Positions 52,756 through 61,711 are shown, counted from the first letter of the stretch. The stretch is DNA of 64,000 nt from Marinimicrobium sp. C6131 (GCF_026153455.1 NZ_CP110629.1:310001-374000), one strand, 5' to 3'. Notes: generated from the sequence alone by a model not told the origin. Translations and numbers: made by a program.

Positions 52756-54108
52756 TTACAGTTGATTGATGTAGGCCAACAGGTCATCAATGGCCTGATC
52801 GTCGTGCAGGGTCCTGGCCATCAATGTCATCTGGGTACCGTAGTAATCGCCCTCGTGGCTGCCGCGTACCCCCTGCTTGAAATGCTCCAGTTGGCGACGC
52901 AGATACCAGTCGTACTGACCGGCAAGCGCCGGCGCATTGGTGGCGTAGTTCCCCTCGCCCTGATCACCGTGGCAGTTGCTGCAGTTGCGATACAGGCGTT
53001 GGCCCCGCTGCGCATCGCCGGTCACGGTGGTGTCGGGAGGCTCGCTGGTCAGGGAATCGATATGCGCGGCTACATCCCGCATCGCCTGTCGGTCCGGCAG
53101 GGTGGCCATCATGCCGGCCATCTGTTGGCCGAAGCGATCCTCTTCGTGGCTGCCGCGCACGCCGGTCTTGTAAAACTGCAACTGCCTTTCGAGATACCAG
53201 GGGTCGAGGTGGCTGAGCCGGGGGGCATTCATGTCCGCGTTGCCGCCGCCATCCGGACCGTGACAGCTGGCACACACACCATACAGTTGGGCGCCCCGCT
53301 GTGGATCGGCGCGATCCTCGTTCTGGGTGTCGGCAAACGTTGGATGGCTGGCCAGCCAGCGGTCAAAGTCTTCGCGCGGCTCGATGACCACCTGACCGCG
53401 CATGGTGTGATGGGCCATGCCACACAGCTCCATGCACAGAATGTCGAAGCGCCCGTCCCGGGAGGGTTCGAACCACATATAACTCACCATGCCCGGCACC
53501 ATGTCCATTTTGACGCGGAATTGGGGGACGCCGAAGTTGTGCAGCACATCGCGGGAGCGAAGCAGGGCCTTGACCGGCTGGTTGACCGGTAGGTGGAGCT
53601 CGTTGTTGAACACCAGCCGATCGTCCTGCCCGGCCGGATCGTCGGGATCCAGGCCAAAGGGGTTCTGTTCGCTCATAAAATGAGGATGGGTGCGGCCCAA
53701 CTGGCCGTCCTCGCCGGGGAAGCGAAAAGTCCAGTGCCACTGCTGACCGAGCACCTCAAAGTGAGCGGCATCGTCGGGGGGATCGACAAATTTGGCCCAG
53801 ACAAACAGCCCGGGCGCCAGCATGGCCGCCACCCCGATGCTGGTAATGACGGTCAGCCACAGCTCCAGGGGCTTGTTCTCGGGTTCGTAGTGCGCTTTGC
53901 GGTCCTTGCGGAACCGGTGCCGAAAAATGGCATAGGCCATGAACAGGTTGACCGCAATAAACACAAAACCGGTCACCCAGAACGTGATTTCTACCGTACT
54001 GTCAATGTTGCCCCAGTTGGACGCCAGGGCGGTGAACCACCAGGGGCTGACGAAGTGAAACAGCAAGGTGCCCGCAACCAGCAACACCAGAACGATTACC
54101 AGAACCAT
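52756..54108 (-). CDS. ctaC: cytochrome c oxidase subunit II fused to two cytochrome c domains
   Basis: A 450-residue subunit II. Two membrane helices (about 1-25 and 40-62) lead to a cupredoxin domain with the CuA motif CMELCGMAHHTM (about residues 225-237). Two cytochrome c domains follow, with CASCH (about 283) and CSNCH (about 382), each in a CHG context. This is an extended caa3-like type in which electrons can enter through the fused haems. First gene of the operon; a hairpin at 54181-54202 lies upstream. GGAGGTG precedes the start. Confidence 0.93.
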   Translation of the reverse strand: MVLVIVLVLLVAGTLLFHFVSPWWFTALASNWGNIDSTVEITFWVTGFVFIAVNLFMAYAIFRHRFRKDRKAHYEPENKPLELWLTVITSIGVAAMLAPGLFVWAKFVDPPDDAAHFEVLGQQWHWTFRFPGEDGQLGRTHPHFMSEQNPFGLDPDDPAGQDDRLVFNNELHLPVNQPVKALLRSRDVLHNFGVPQFRVKMDMVPGMVSYMWFEPSRDGRFDILCMELCGMAHHTMRGQVVIEPREDFDRWLASHPTFADTQNEDRADPQRGAQLYGVCASCHGPDGGGNADMNAPRLSHLDPWYLERQLQFYKTGVRGSHEEDRFGQQMAGMMATLPDRQAMRDVAAHIDSLTSEPPDTTVTGDAQRGQRLYRNCSNCHGDQGEGNYATNAPALAGQYDWYLRRQLEHFKQGVRGSHEGDYYGTQMTLMARTLHDDQAIDDLLAYINQL

Positions 54109-54180
54109 GGAGGTGCTCCGCTGCCTTTGTTATCGGTTGGGGCGACTGACAGTCCGGGGGCGTCTGTCGCCCGCCTGTGG

Positions 54181-54202
54181 CGGCGCCTTCGGGAAGGCGC
54201 CG
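54181..54202 (-). terminator. GC-rich hairpin upstream of the oxidase operon
   Basis: Arms CGGCGCCTTC and GAAGGCGCCG fold around a two-base GG loop. It follows the two-helix protein gene on the minus strand and precedes ctaC, so it probably separates the two transcripts. No U-run is visible. Confidence 0.5.
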
Positions 54203-54221
54203 AGGTATGGGTATCAGACCT

Positions 54222-54785
54222 TCAGGGCGCCCAGCGAACAAACTTTTGCCACTGCTTTTGCGCGCCGACCAGCCAGCCCGGTACGGGCTGGCCCAAGCCC
54301 ATGTCCTCGACGTTGGGGTGATCGGCTATGACTTTCAGTAGCAGTTTCTCCTGTCCGGGATCCACGTCCACAATCAGCAGGTGTCGTCCGGAATTGATGG
54401 CACGCTCGAACTTCAGGTACTGATGGTTGGGGCGTTGGATGCCGATCAGTCCGCCCTCCCAGGTACAGAAGCCCAGCAGGATGATGGACAGAAAGATCAC
54501 CGGGATCCACAAATAGCTTTCGCTCAGGCCCACGATATAGGCAATGACGAGCGGGATGGCGGCGGCCACCAGCCCGATCAGAAAGCCGATTTTGCCGGAG
54601 TGGATCACGTCCTTGCGCAGCAGCGATTCCACCTGGTGGAGGTGGTGGGACTCCAGTCCGGCATCGTTGTTGCTGAGGATATGGATCTGTGGACGGGCAA
54701 TACCCCGAGCTTCCAGGTCGCTTTCCAGTCGCTCGAGGTCATCCAGGTCGTCACTCAGGTAAAAATGGCGTCTCATGCGTGTCAC
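54222..54785 (-). CDS. conserved two-helix membrane protein of unknown function
   Basis: A 187-residue protein; ATG 54785 or ATG 54776 (MRRHFYLSDDL) may be the start. The soluble N-terminal part (about 1-75, HFYLSDDLDDLERLESDLEARGI... QIHILSNND) looks like a small alpha/beta domain. Two membrane helices follow (about 88-108 and 112-132), then a hydrophilic C-terminus with SGRHLLIVDVDPGQEKLLLKVI. I do not recognise a named function. The layout resembles general-stress-protein-like membrane proteins. It is not part of the oxidase operon as judged by the hairpin between them. Confidence 0.7.
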   Translation of the reverse strand: MTRMRRHFYLSDDLDDLERLESDLEARGIARPQIHILSNNDAGLESHHLHQVESLLRKDVIHSGKIGFLIGLVAAAIPLVIAYIVGLSESYLWIPVIFLSIILLGFCTWEGGLIGIQRPNHQYLKFERAINSGRHLLIVDVDPGQEKLLLKVIADHPNVEDMGLGQPVPGWLVGAQKQWQKFVRWAP

Positions 54786-55326
54786 CTCTGGTTCAGGTAT
54801 GGGCGGGCACTGGCCCGGGGCTGACAGCTTGACGGCCTCGACTGAAGTATAGCAGTGGTGCTGGTGGGTGATTTTAACGCCTCAGGCTGTGGCTGGGAGG
54901 TGTGAATAAGAGGGTATATCGAATGGGTGGGGTTACACCGAGTAGTTATAAAATTTCGCTCTGGGGGCGGTTTTTATGATGTGGGTTTGTTAGCAGCCCA
55001 GTGTTTATGAAAAGATCGTCTAGGTGGGCCCTGGTTGAGGCGATATTAAAGTTTTCAGCGCCCTGGCCGCCAGAATCAGTGTTAAGAACGTTCTTTATAG
55101 ATATCGGTGATAACCAGCCTAATTGATATAAGCGGTCGCTGAAAAATGGCTGGGAATACGCTATAGTTGGCCATAAGTGTGACGTTAGCGGTTGTTTTTT
55201 GCGCTTATTCGTGATCTCCGAGGATCAACTGGTACGTCAGGCCCGACAAGAACGAGACATCGGTACCCGCCAACCGTGTTTGGCGGCGCGTCAATTCAAA
55301 AGTGCAGGAAGTTCGAGAGAGGAACG
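54786..55326. other. AT-richer non-coding region
   Basis: 541 bases with no convincing gene, lower in GC than its neighbours. It holds a minus-strand TATACT (54851-54846) for the two-helix protein gene and the promoter of the VanY-like gene near 55139-55167. Frames here are short and interrupted. No tRNA fold was recognised. A small RNA cannot be excluded. Confidence 0.5.
55139..55167 (+). promoter_or_regulatory. putative promoter of the VanY-like gene
   Basis: CTGAAA (55139-55144) and TATAGT (55162-55167) are 17 bases apart. Transcription would start near 55174, leaving a leader of about 150 bases before the GTG at 55327. Confidence 0.45.
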
Positions 55327-56436
55327 GTGAAACGTAGAGATTTACTGGTTGGCTTTGTATCCGGGGTTGGCTTTACCGCCGGCAACGCGTACCTCTGGCA
55401 AATGGCGGAGAATAGCAGCCAGGCTCGTGAGATGCTGGCGGAAGACGGCTACGACCTGGATGGGGATCCGTTTGCCCTCGTTGACGGTGAAGAGGGGATC
55501 GGTGCGCCGGTGACGCCCCCGGCCTCGCGGGTTCGCGCCACGGTGGCCGATGCCGTTGATCTGCCGTCACTGGATGCATTGACCGAAGAGCGCTCGATTC
55601 AGAGCAGCTCCCTCGTGGAAGCGGTCGAGCAGAACCTGGCCCAAGCGGACCGCGAGAGCTGCTGTAATGACCACAATCACGCGAGCGCCGGGTCGGGGCA
55701 GATTGCCGAAGGCGACGCACACGCTCGGGTGCTGGAAAAAGTCCGGAACTTCAATGGCGATTTCATTGACGATATCTTCCTGACCGAAACGGAAAAGCCG
55801 GTTCTGCATTCGCTGTTTGTGCGGCTGAAGCGGGCCGAGCGCCTGGTCGGGCACGGCAACTACAATCTGCTGAGCTTTGACGAGCTGTTCAAATACGGTA
55901 AACGGTTTTCGGAAGTGGGAGCCTTCACCCCCGCCGAGTTCCAGATGATTGAAAAGCTGTTCTTCACCGAGGCCAAAAAATACGGCTTCTATGGTGAAAA
56001 AGTCACCACAGAGCTGACCGCCAAGATCCCTCCACGAGAAACCATCAAGATTCCCTATTCCGGCCACTATTTGTTGCGGGGTGACTCGGAGGCTTACTAC
56101 GACAAGCTGCGCCGGGACATTGGAGACAGTGTCATCCTGACCTCCGGGGTGCGGGGCAACGTGAAACAGATGCACCTGTTCGTGGCCAAGTGCCTGGAGT
56201 CCAATTACAACCTCTCCAAGGCGTCGCGCTCACTGGCGCCGCCGGGCCACAGCTACCACGGAATCGGCGACTTTGATGTAGGCCGGGTGGGGTGGGGCTA
56301 CTCCAACTTCACCGACAAGTTCGCGGAAACCGATGAGTTCAAGCGAATGCAGGACCTGGGCTACGTACAGATCCGCTACACCAAGGACAACCACTACGGC
56401 GTCCGCTTCGAGCCCTGGCATATCAAGGTCGTGTGA
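55327..56436 (+). CDS. VanY/M15B-type D,D- or L,D-carboxypeptidase-like protein
   Basis: A 369-residue exported protein starting at GTG 55327 (VKRRDLLVGFVSGVGF), with GAGAGGAAC upstream; an open frame to 55192 lies over the leader. The N-terminus has an Arg-Arg pair (KRRDLL) and hydrophobic stretch, compatible with a Tat signal or membrane anchor. A low-complexity region (about 60-130) precedes the peptidase domain (about 200-369). This has SGVRGNVKQMH, the zinc HxxxxxxD segment HSYHGIGDFD and EPWH at the end. It should trim peptidoglycan stem peptides, but linkage specificity is unknown. Confidence 0.75.
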   Translation: MKRRDLLVGFVSGVGFTAGNAYLWQMAENSSQAREMLAEDGYDLDGDPFALVDGEEGIGAPVTPPASRVRATVADAVDLPSLDALTEERSIQSSSLVEAVEQNLAQADRESCCNDHNHASAGSGQIAEGDAHARVLEKVRNFNGDFIDDIFLTETEKPVLHSLFVRLKRAERLVGHGNYNLLSFDELFKYGKRFSEVGAFTPAEFQMIEKLFFTEAKKYGFYGEKVTTELTAKIPPRETIKIPYSGHYLLRGDSEAYYDKLRRDIGDSVILTSGVRGNVKQMHLFVAKCLESNYNLSKASRSLAPPGHSYHGIGDFDVGRVGWGYSNFTDKFAETDEFKRMQDLGYVQIRYTKDNHYGVRFEPWHIKVV

Positions 56437-56464
56437 CGGTTGTAGTCGAGCCGTCGTAGACAAC

Positions 56465-56501
56465 AAAAAGCCCCTGAACGCCTGGCGCCAGGGGCTTTTT
56501 T
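56465..56501. terminator. bidirectional intrinsic terminator
   Basis: Twelve-base arms AAAAAGCCCCTG (56465-56476) and CAGGGGCTTTTT (56489-56500) enclose a 12-base loop. The A- and T-runs make it a terminator in both directions, between the VanY-like gene and slyD. Confidence 0.85.
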
Positions 56502-56541
56502 GTGGGGCGCTACCTGCACCCCGGCACTGAGCGGTTGCCGC

Positions 56542-57027
56542 TTAGTGCTCGTGACCTTCCGGGCCGTGAACGTGGCCGTGGGAGATCTCTTCTTCGGTGG
56601 CGTCACGTACTTCGGTCACTTCCACGTCAAAGTTCAGGTCCACGCCCGCCAGCGGGTGGTTGGCATCGATAGTCACGGTGTCACCTTCAACGGCCGCTAC
56701 GCGGACGATCTGGGTGCCCTGTTCGGTTTGGGCCTGGAACTCCATGCCCACTTCCACCTTCTCAACGCCGGTGAACATGTTGGCCGGCAGTTCCTGAATC
56801 AGGTTATCGCTGCGCTCGCCGTAGGCTTCGGCGGCCGGTACCTTGGCGGTCAGTTTGTCACCCACGTTCTTGCCTTCCAGCTGCTTCTCCAGGCCGGGGA
56901 TGATGTTGCCAGCGCCGTGCAGGTAAGTCAGCGGACCACGCTCGTCATTGGACTGGTCCAACTGCTTGCCATCGCTGTCGGTCAGGGTGTAGTGAAAGCT
57001 GACGACGCTGTTGTTGGAAATGCTCAT
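56542..57027 (-). CDS. slyD: FKBP-type peptidyl-prolyl isomerase SlyD
   Basis: A cytoplasmic proline isomerase and chaperone that can also bind nickel. The 161-residue protein has the FKBP part (YLHGAGNIIPGLEKQLEG), the insert-in-flap domain (about 70-130, starting VPAAEAYGERSDNLIQEL) and a short histidine-rich tail (SHGHVHGPEGHEH). The tail is much shorter than in E. coli SlyD but keeps several metal-binding histidines. GGTTAA precedes the start. It reads toward the strong bidirectional terminator. Confidence 0.93.
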   Translation of the reverse strand: MSISNNSVVSFHYTLTDSDGKQLDQSNDERGPLTYLHGAGNIIPGLEKQLEGKNVGDKLTAKVPAAEAYGERSDNLIQELPANMFTGVEKVEVGMEFQAQTEQGTQIVRVAAVEGDTVTIDANHPLAGVDLNFDVEVTEVRDATEEEISHGHVHGPEGHEH

Positions 57028-57129
57028 AAATTAACCTATTGGTTGCGGGTGAATGAAAACGCGTTAGACGTTGATGGGGACGGGGAGGCCGGAATACAAC
57101 CGCCCGCGACCCAAAAAATGCTCGAAGAT

Positions 57130-57849
57130 TCAGAATGATTTGATCTTTTTGCCGTTAACTCGGGCTTTATCGATGTTGATCGTGTGTGAGTCGCCGTCTT
57201 CCTGCTGCTCCAGACGGACCAGCAAATAGTCCCATTTTGGCGCCAGCCAGGCGTAGGTCACCCGGTCGTCATCGTCGCGGCTGCGCATGACCTTGACGGT
57301 ATCCACTTTGCCCATAGGGGTATTCAACCGCTCTTCGCCGACAATTTCAAATCGGTACTCCTTCATCTGGCCACCGTCGGCGATGGCATACTCCAGGTTG
57401 TTCCGGCCTTCAATCAGGTCTTTCTGAAGCTGGATCTGGTAGCTCAGCTTATCTTGCACACGCTTGCGGATGTCCATGGCCCAGCTTTTACCCTGCACAT
57501 CGTTGATCACCCGCTCCTTGTCCCAGTTGAAGGTCAACTCGGCATCCCGGTCGCGGCCCAGGCCGCGGCGTTTATAGAAGTATTTGCGTGGCTGGACCAC
57601 GCCGTCGACCCAGTCAAACTGGGAGATTTCCTCGATATTCCCGATCCAGGAGTCGGCCTCGAAGCGCAACTGCTGGCCTCCGTCCTCAAGATCCGTCAAC
57701 TGGTGAGTGACGGTGACCTTGATACCGAAAATACGGGTGGAGTATTCGTTTTCGAAGCTTCGGGGCATCTCCGCGCTGACGCTCGCGGCGAGCAGAACGG
57801 TCAATCCGACAGTGGCTAGAGTGCGCAGCAAAACGTGCGTGAGGGGCAT
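57130..57849 (-). CDS. DUF3108 family exported protein
   Basis: A 239-residue protein with a signal peptide (LLRTLATVGLTVLLAASVSA). The mature part is a predicted beta-barrel/lipocalin-like fold: YSTRIFGIKVTVTHQLTDL, then repeated strands with RKYFYKRRG and LEYAIADGGQMKEYRFEIVG. This matches the DUF3108 proteins found beside purN/purM in many gammaproteobacteria. The role is unknown, and envelope function is inferred from export. It is 22 bases after the purN stop and likely co-transcribed with purM-purN. Confidence 0.82.
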   Translation of the reverse strand: MPLTHVLLRTLATVGLTVLLAASVSAEMPRSFENEYSTRIFGIKVTVTHQLTDLEDGGQQLRFEADSWIGNIEEISQFDWVDGVVQPRKYFYKRRGLGRDRDAELTFNWDKERVINDVQGKSWAMDIRKRVQDKLSYQIQLQKDLIEGRNNLEYAIADGGQMKEYRFEIVGEERLNTPMGKVDTVKVMRSRDDDDRVTYAWLAPKWDYLLVRLEQQEDGDSHTINIDKARVNGKKIKSF

Positions 57850-57871
57850 AAATGGCTCCTGAGCGTCCTGT

Positions 57872-58537
57872 TTAAGACTGGGTTGAGTCCATTAGATACC
57901 CATTTGGCCCTAAAGGTTCGTTATTCAATAACGCCTGGCCGGACTCCATGCGCAGTCGCCCCTCGGCGAACCACTTTACGGCCAGGGGGTAGATCACGTG
58001 CTCCTGGCGCTGAACCCGCGCCGCGAGCGACTCGGCGTCATCGTCCGCCAGCACGGGAATCCGTGCCTGAACGGCGGGCGGGCCGCCGTCGAGTTCGGCG
58101 GTCACGAAGTGCACGGTGACACCGTGCTCCTTCTCTCCGGCCTCCAACACCCGCTGATGGGTGTGCAGGCCCTGGTACTTGGGCAGCAGTGAGGGGTGAA
58201 TGTTGAGCATTCGACCCTCGTAGTGCCGAGTGAAGGCGGGCGTCAAGATACGCATGAAACCCGCCAAAACCACCAGCTCCGGTCGGTAGTGGTCGATGCG
58301 CTCCCGCAGCGCGGCGTCAAAGGCCTCGCGGGAGTCATACCGGGTGTGATCGAGCACTTCGGCGGGGATGCCGGCGTGTTCGGCCCTCAGTAGCCCGCGC
58401 ACGGCGGGCCGGTTACTGATGACCGCCACGATATCAATCGGTAACTGGCCGCTCTGTTGACCCTCGATCAGGGCTTGCAGGTTCGAGCCGCTGCCGCTGA
58501 TCAGCACTACGACCCGTGTCGGCTGGGCTGAACTCAA
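57872..58537 (-). CDS. purN: phosphoribosylglycinamide formyltransferase
   Basis: Formylates GAR with 10-formyl-tetrahydrofolate in purine synthesis. The 221-residue protein has VLISGSGSNLQALI at the start, the catalytic Asn/His region MLNIHPSLLPKYQG, and HVVTAELDGG-type motif (HFVTAELDGGP). The catalytic aspartate is in ELDGGP. It overlaps purM by four bases and is translationally coupled to it. Confidence 0.95.
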   Translation of the reverse strand: MSSAQPTRVVVLISGSGSNLQALIEGQQSGQLPIDIVAVISNRPAVRGLLRAEHAGIPAEVLDHTRYDSREAFDAALRERIDHYRPELVVLAGFMRILTPAFTRHYEGRMLNIHPSLLPKYQGLHTHQRVLEAGEKEHGVTVHFVTAELDGGPPAVQARIPVLADDDAESLAARVQRQEHVIYPLAVKWFAEGRLRMESGQALLNNEPLGPNGYLMDSTQS

Positions 58538-59601
58538 GCGTCGCTCCCCTCTAAGGAGGTCAACTCAACGCGGGCTTCGCCCTTCTGCGCGTCGGCAATC
58601 TGCCCGACCACAAAGGCCTCTTCACCGGCCGCCTTGAGCAGCGCCAGGGCGTCGGCTTCCTGCGCCTTGGGCAGGACAATCACCATACCCACGCCGCAGT
58701 TGAAGGTCCGGTACATTTCCCGGGGCGCCACGCCACCGGTCTTCTGCAGCCAACGGAAGACCGCGGGCAACTGCCAGCTCCGGGTGTCGATCACCGCTTT
58801 ACAGTTTTCCGGCAGAACCCGGGGGATGTTCTCCAGCAGGCCGCCTCCGGTAATGTGGGAGAGGGCGTGGACATCCAGCTCGCGGATCAATTTGAGCAGC
58901 GGCTTGACGTAAATACGGGTGGGCGCCATCAGCGCTTCACTCAGGGGCTGACCGTCGCAGTCCTGGGTCAGGTCGGCGTCGCTCACTTCAATGATTTTGC
59001 GAATCAGGGAGTAGCCGTTGGAGTGCGGTCCGCTGGAGGCCAGGCCAATCAGCGTGTCGCCCGTCGCCACCTTTGAGCCATCGATAATTTCCGACTTCTC
59101 CACCACGCCGACGCAAAAGCCGGCCAGGTCGTAGTCATCGCCTTCGTACATGCCCGGCATTTCGGCTGTCTCGCCGCCTACCAGGGCGCAACCGGCCTGC
59201 TCACAGCCGGCGCCAATGCCGGTGACCACATCCGCCGCCACGTCCACGTTCAGCTTGCCGGTGGCGTAGTAGTCCAGGAAAAACAGTGGTTCGGCCCCGG
59301 CCACCACCAGATCATTCACACACATGGCGACCAGGTCGATGCCAATGGTGTCGTGCCGCTGGAGGTTCATCGCCAGGCGCAGCTTGGTGCCCACACCGTC
59401 GGTTCCGGATACCAGCACCGGCTCGCGGTAGCCTTTGGGCAGCTCGCACAGGGCGCCAAAACCACCCAGCCCGCCCATGACCTCCGGGCGACTGGTGCGT
59501 TTGGCCACACCTTTGATGCGGTCTACCAGGGCTTCACCCGCGTCAATATCGACGCCGGCATCTTTGTAACTCAGTGACGGTTGCGCGTGTTTTTCAGTCA
59601 T
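58534..59601 (-). CDS. purM: phosphoribosylformylglycinamidine cyclo-ligase
   Basis: Closes the imidazole ring (AIR synthesis) in purine biosynthesis. I start it at ATG 59601 (MTEKHAQPSLSYKDAGVD), 355 residues; a longer open frame upstream is not coding. Motifs include SYKDAGVDIDAG, VSGTDGVGTKLRLA and the dimer/ATP segment GGETAEMPGMY, plus HITGGGLLENIPRVLP. First gene of purM-purN-DUF3108. It diverges from the DUF2066 gene. Confidence 0.96.
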   Translation of the reverse strand: MTEKHAQPSLSYKDAGVDIDAGEALVDRIKGVAKRTSRPEVMGGLGGFGALCELPKGYREPVLVSGTDGVGTKLRLAMNLQRHDTIGIDLVAMCVNDLVVAGAEPLFFLDYYATGKLNVDVAADVVTGIGAGCEQAGCALVGGETAEMPGMYEGDDYDLAGFCVGVVEKSEIIDGSKVATGDTLIGLASSGPHSNGYSLIRKIIEVSDADLTQDCDGQPLSEALMAPTRIYVKPLLKLIRELDVHALSHITGGGLLENIPRVLPENCKAVIDTRSWQLPAVFRWLQKTGGVAPREMYRTFNCGVGMVIVLPKAQEADALALLKAAGEEAFVVGQIADAQKGEARVELTSLEGSDA

Positions 59602-59840
59602 GAATGGGCTGTGCTCTTGATGTGCTGTCGGGATGACGGCAGCTCGCTGCCGCACTGGACGGGATTTTTCCGATTCGATGGGCGCGTATTCTATCAGTTT
59701 ATGGTCGAAATGCGAGCGAGTCCCGGTTTGAGGATCAACGGGAACCTTTCGCCATTTTGACAGCCTGCTACAATGCGGGCTTTTACCCGCCATCCAGAGC
59801 GACAGCTGTAACCCGACAACGAGCAGACAGAGGCGAAATC

Positions 59841-60962
59841 TTGAGGCGATTATTGGCAGTATGGCAGACAGGACTCCGGGCACTGGTGATGGGTGTGGTG
59901 CTCGGTGGGTTCGCAGGTCCGACTCAGGCAGAGCAGGTCGTGGATCTATACACGGCGGAGGTGTTGGTGGCCTCCCAGTCCGCCGCCGAGCGCCGCCGCG
60001 GGGCGAGCGAGGGGCTGGAGCAGTTGATGGTGAGAGTGTCCGGTGACCCGGAGGCGAGCGATCACCCGGCCGTACGGGAGGCACTGACCCGGGCCGAGGA
60101 CTTCATCTATGAGTTCAACTACGTCTCTACCGACGACACGCTGGAAGTCGACGGTGAGGAGCGTCCGGCCAGCCGATTGATCATGAAGTTTTCCGCTCCG
60201 GAGCTGGAAAGATTGTTGCGCTCCGCGAGCCTCTCGTTGTGGCCGGCCAATCGCCCCGCCGTTCTGGTCTGGATGGTGCGTCGCGACAGCGACGGCCTGC
60301 AGCGAGTGTCCGATTCCGAGGAACGCGGGTGGCTCCGGAATCGCGCTCAGGCCCGAGGCTTGCCGCTGATCATGCCGCTGGATGATCTGGAAGACCGCCT
60401 GGCTCTGTCGGCCCGGGAGCTCTGGGCGCTGGATGAGGAAACCATTCGCAAAGCGTCGCGGCGCTATGATGCCGAGGCGATTCTGGTGGGCCGCTACAGT
60501 GAAACCTCCGCCGGGCAGTGGCGCTCTGATTGGCAGTTGTACCATGATCTGGGCAACCCGACGTTTTACCTGCGAAGTGAATCCGTGCGCGAGCTGCTGG
60601 CGGAGGCCGTCGATGAAACCGCCAACCATTTTGCCGGGCTCTACGCCATCGTGCCCCGGGAAGAGGGACCGGATGCCGTGCTGATTGAAATCGGTGGAAT
60701 TGACGGCTTTGGCGATTACAAGGCGGTCGAGCGCTACCTGGAGGGCTTGGCGCTGGTGCGCCGTGCCGAGCTGGTCTCGCTTCGCCCGGGCGTTCTCACG
60801 CTACGACTGGTGACCGAGGGCGAGCAGACGCGCCTGCTGGGGACTCTGGAGCGTGACGGCCGGCTGGTACCATCCGGCGATAGCCACCGGGTCAGCCTGA
60901 CTGGCAATCGCTTCATGCCCGAGGGAACCCAGGCCAACCCACTGGTCTACACCTGGCAATAA
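59841..60962 (+). CDS. DUF2066 family exported protein
   Basis: A 373-residue protein if started at TTG 59841, supported by AGAGG at 59829-59833. The frame stays open to 59757, and an ATG at 59889 would cut the signal peptide short. Signal peptide: ALVMGVVLGGFAGPTQA. The mature domain includes LYTAEVLVASQSAAERRRG, a repeated LMVRVSGD-type segment and DAEAILVGRYSE, typical of DUF2066. The role is unknown, but the family sits beside purM and hda in many gammaproteobacteria. It is 38 bases upstream of hda and likely co-transcribed. Confidence 0.8.
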   Translation: MRRLLAVWQTGLRALVMGVVLGGFAGPTQAEQVVDLYTAEVLVASQSAAERRRGASEGLEQLMVRVSGDPEASDHPAVREALTRAEDFIYEFNYVSTDDTLEVDGEERPASRLIMKFSAPELERLLRSASLSLWPANRPAVLVWMVRRDSDGLQRVSDSEERGWLRNRAQARGLPLIMPLDDLEDRLALSARELWALDEETIRKASRRYDAEAILVGRYSETSAGQWRSDWQLYHDLGNPTFYLRSESVRELLAEAVDETANHFAGLYAIVPREEGPDAVLIEIGGIDGFGDYKAVERYLEGLALVRRAELVSLRPGVLTLRLVTEGEQTRLLGTLERDGRLVPSGDSHRVSLTGNRFMPEGTQANPLVYTWQ

Positions 60963-61000
60963 CCGCCGTCCAGGCGATAACAAGAGAATGAATCAAGGCC

Positions 61001-61711
61001 ATGCCCACGCCTCAACAGCTTTCATTGAGCGTCAGTCTTAACGACGATGCCACCTTTGATAACTTCTATGCTCCGGCAGGGGCGGCCAATGCCCGCACCC
61101 TGGCGTTGCTGAAGGAGCAGGCAACCGGGGATGGGGAGCCCTTCATCTACCTGTGGGGGCAGCCGGGGGTTGGGCTCACCCACTTGTTGCAGGCCGCGGG
61201 GCACGAAGCGCAGGATGCCGGCCTGAGCATTCAGTATCTGCCGCTGCGGGAGTTGGTGGGTTTTGCGCCCCATGAATTACTGGAAGGGCTGGAGTACCTG
61301 GATCTGGTCTGTCTCGACGGACTGGAAGTGATCGCGGGCAAGCCGGACTGGGAAGAAGCACTTTTTCACCTGTTCAACCGTCTGCGCGATGCGCAGAAGC
61401 ATCTGCTGGTGGCGGCCGTGCAGGGGCCGCAGGAACTGCCGGTGGCCCTGCCGGACCTGCGCTCGCGCCTGCAGTGGGGCGTTACCTGCCAGGTGCAGGC
61501 GTTGAGTGATGACGACAAGCAGAACGCGCTGCGTCACCGGGCGCGCGCCCGTGGGCTGGAGCTGAGTGAGGAGGTGGCCCACTATATTCTGCAGCGAGTG
61601 CCCCGGGACATGAATGAGCTGTTCTGCTACCTGCAGCGACTGGATCACGCCTCACTGGCGGAGCAGCGCAAGCTGACCATCCCGTTTGTAAAGAAAGTGT
61701 TAAACCTCTGA
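61001..61711 (+). CDS. hda: DnaA regulatory inactivator Hda
   Basis: With the sliding clamp it stimulates DnaA-ATP hydrolysis to prevent over-initiation. The 236-residue AAA+ protein has an N-terminal clamp-binding motif QLSLSV (about 5-10) and Walker A variant WGQPGVGLTHLL. LVCLDGLEVI stands in place of the classical Walker B. An arginine finger region and lid helices follow, and it lacks the DnaA DNA-binding domain. Length is typical. It follows the DUF2066 gene. Confidence 0.93.
   Translation: MPTPQQLSLSVSLNDDATFDNFYAPAGAANARTLALLKEQATGDGEPFIYLWGQPGVGLTHLLQAAGHEAQDAGLSIQYLPLRELVGFAPHELLEGLEYLDLVCLDGLEVIAGKPDWEEALFHLFNRLRDAQKHLLVAAVQGPQELPVALPDLRSRLQWGVTCQVQALSDDDKQNALRHRARARGLELSEEVAHYILQRVPRDMNELFCYLQRLDHASLAEQRKLTIPFVKKVLNL

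Noticed and set aside
59757..59774. TTGACA and TACAAT as a DUF2066 promoter
   Set aside because: Both hexamers are near perfect, but the spacer is only six bases, too short for sigma-70 recognition as a pair.
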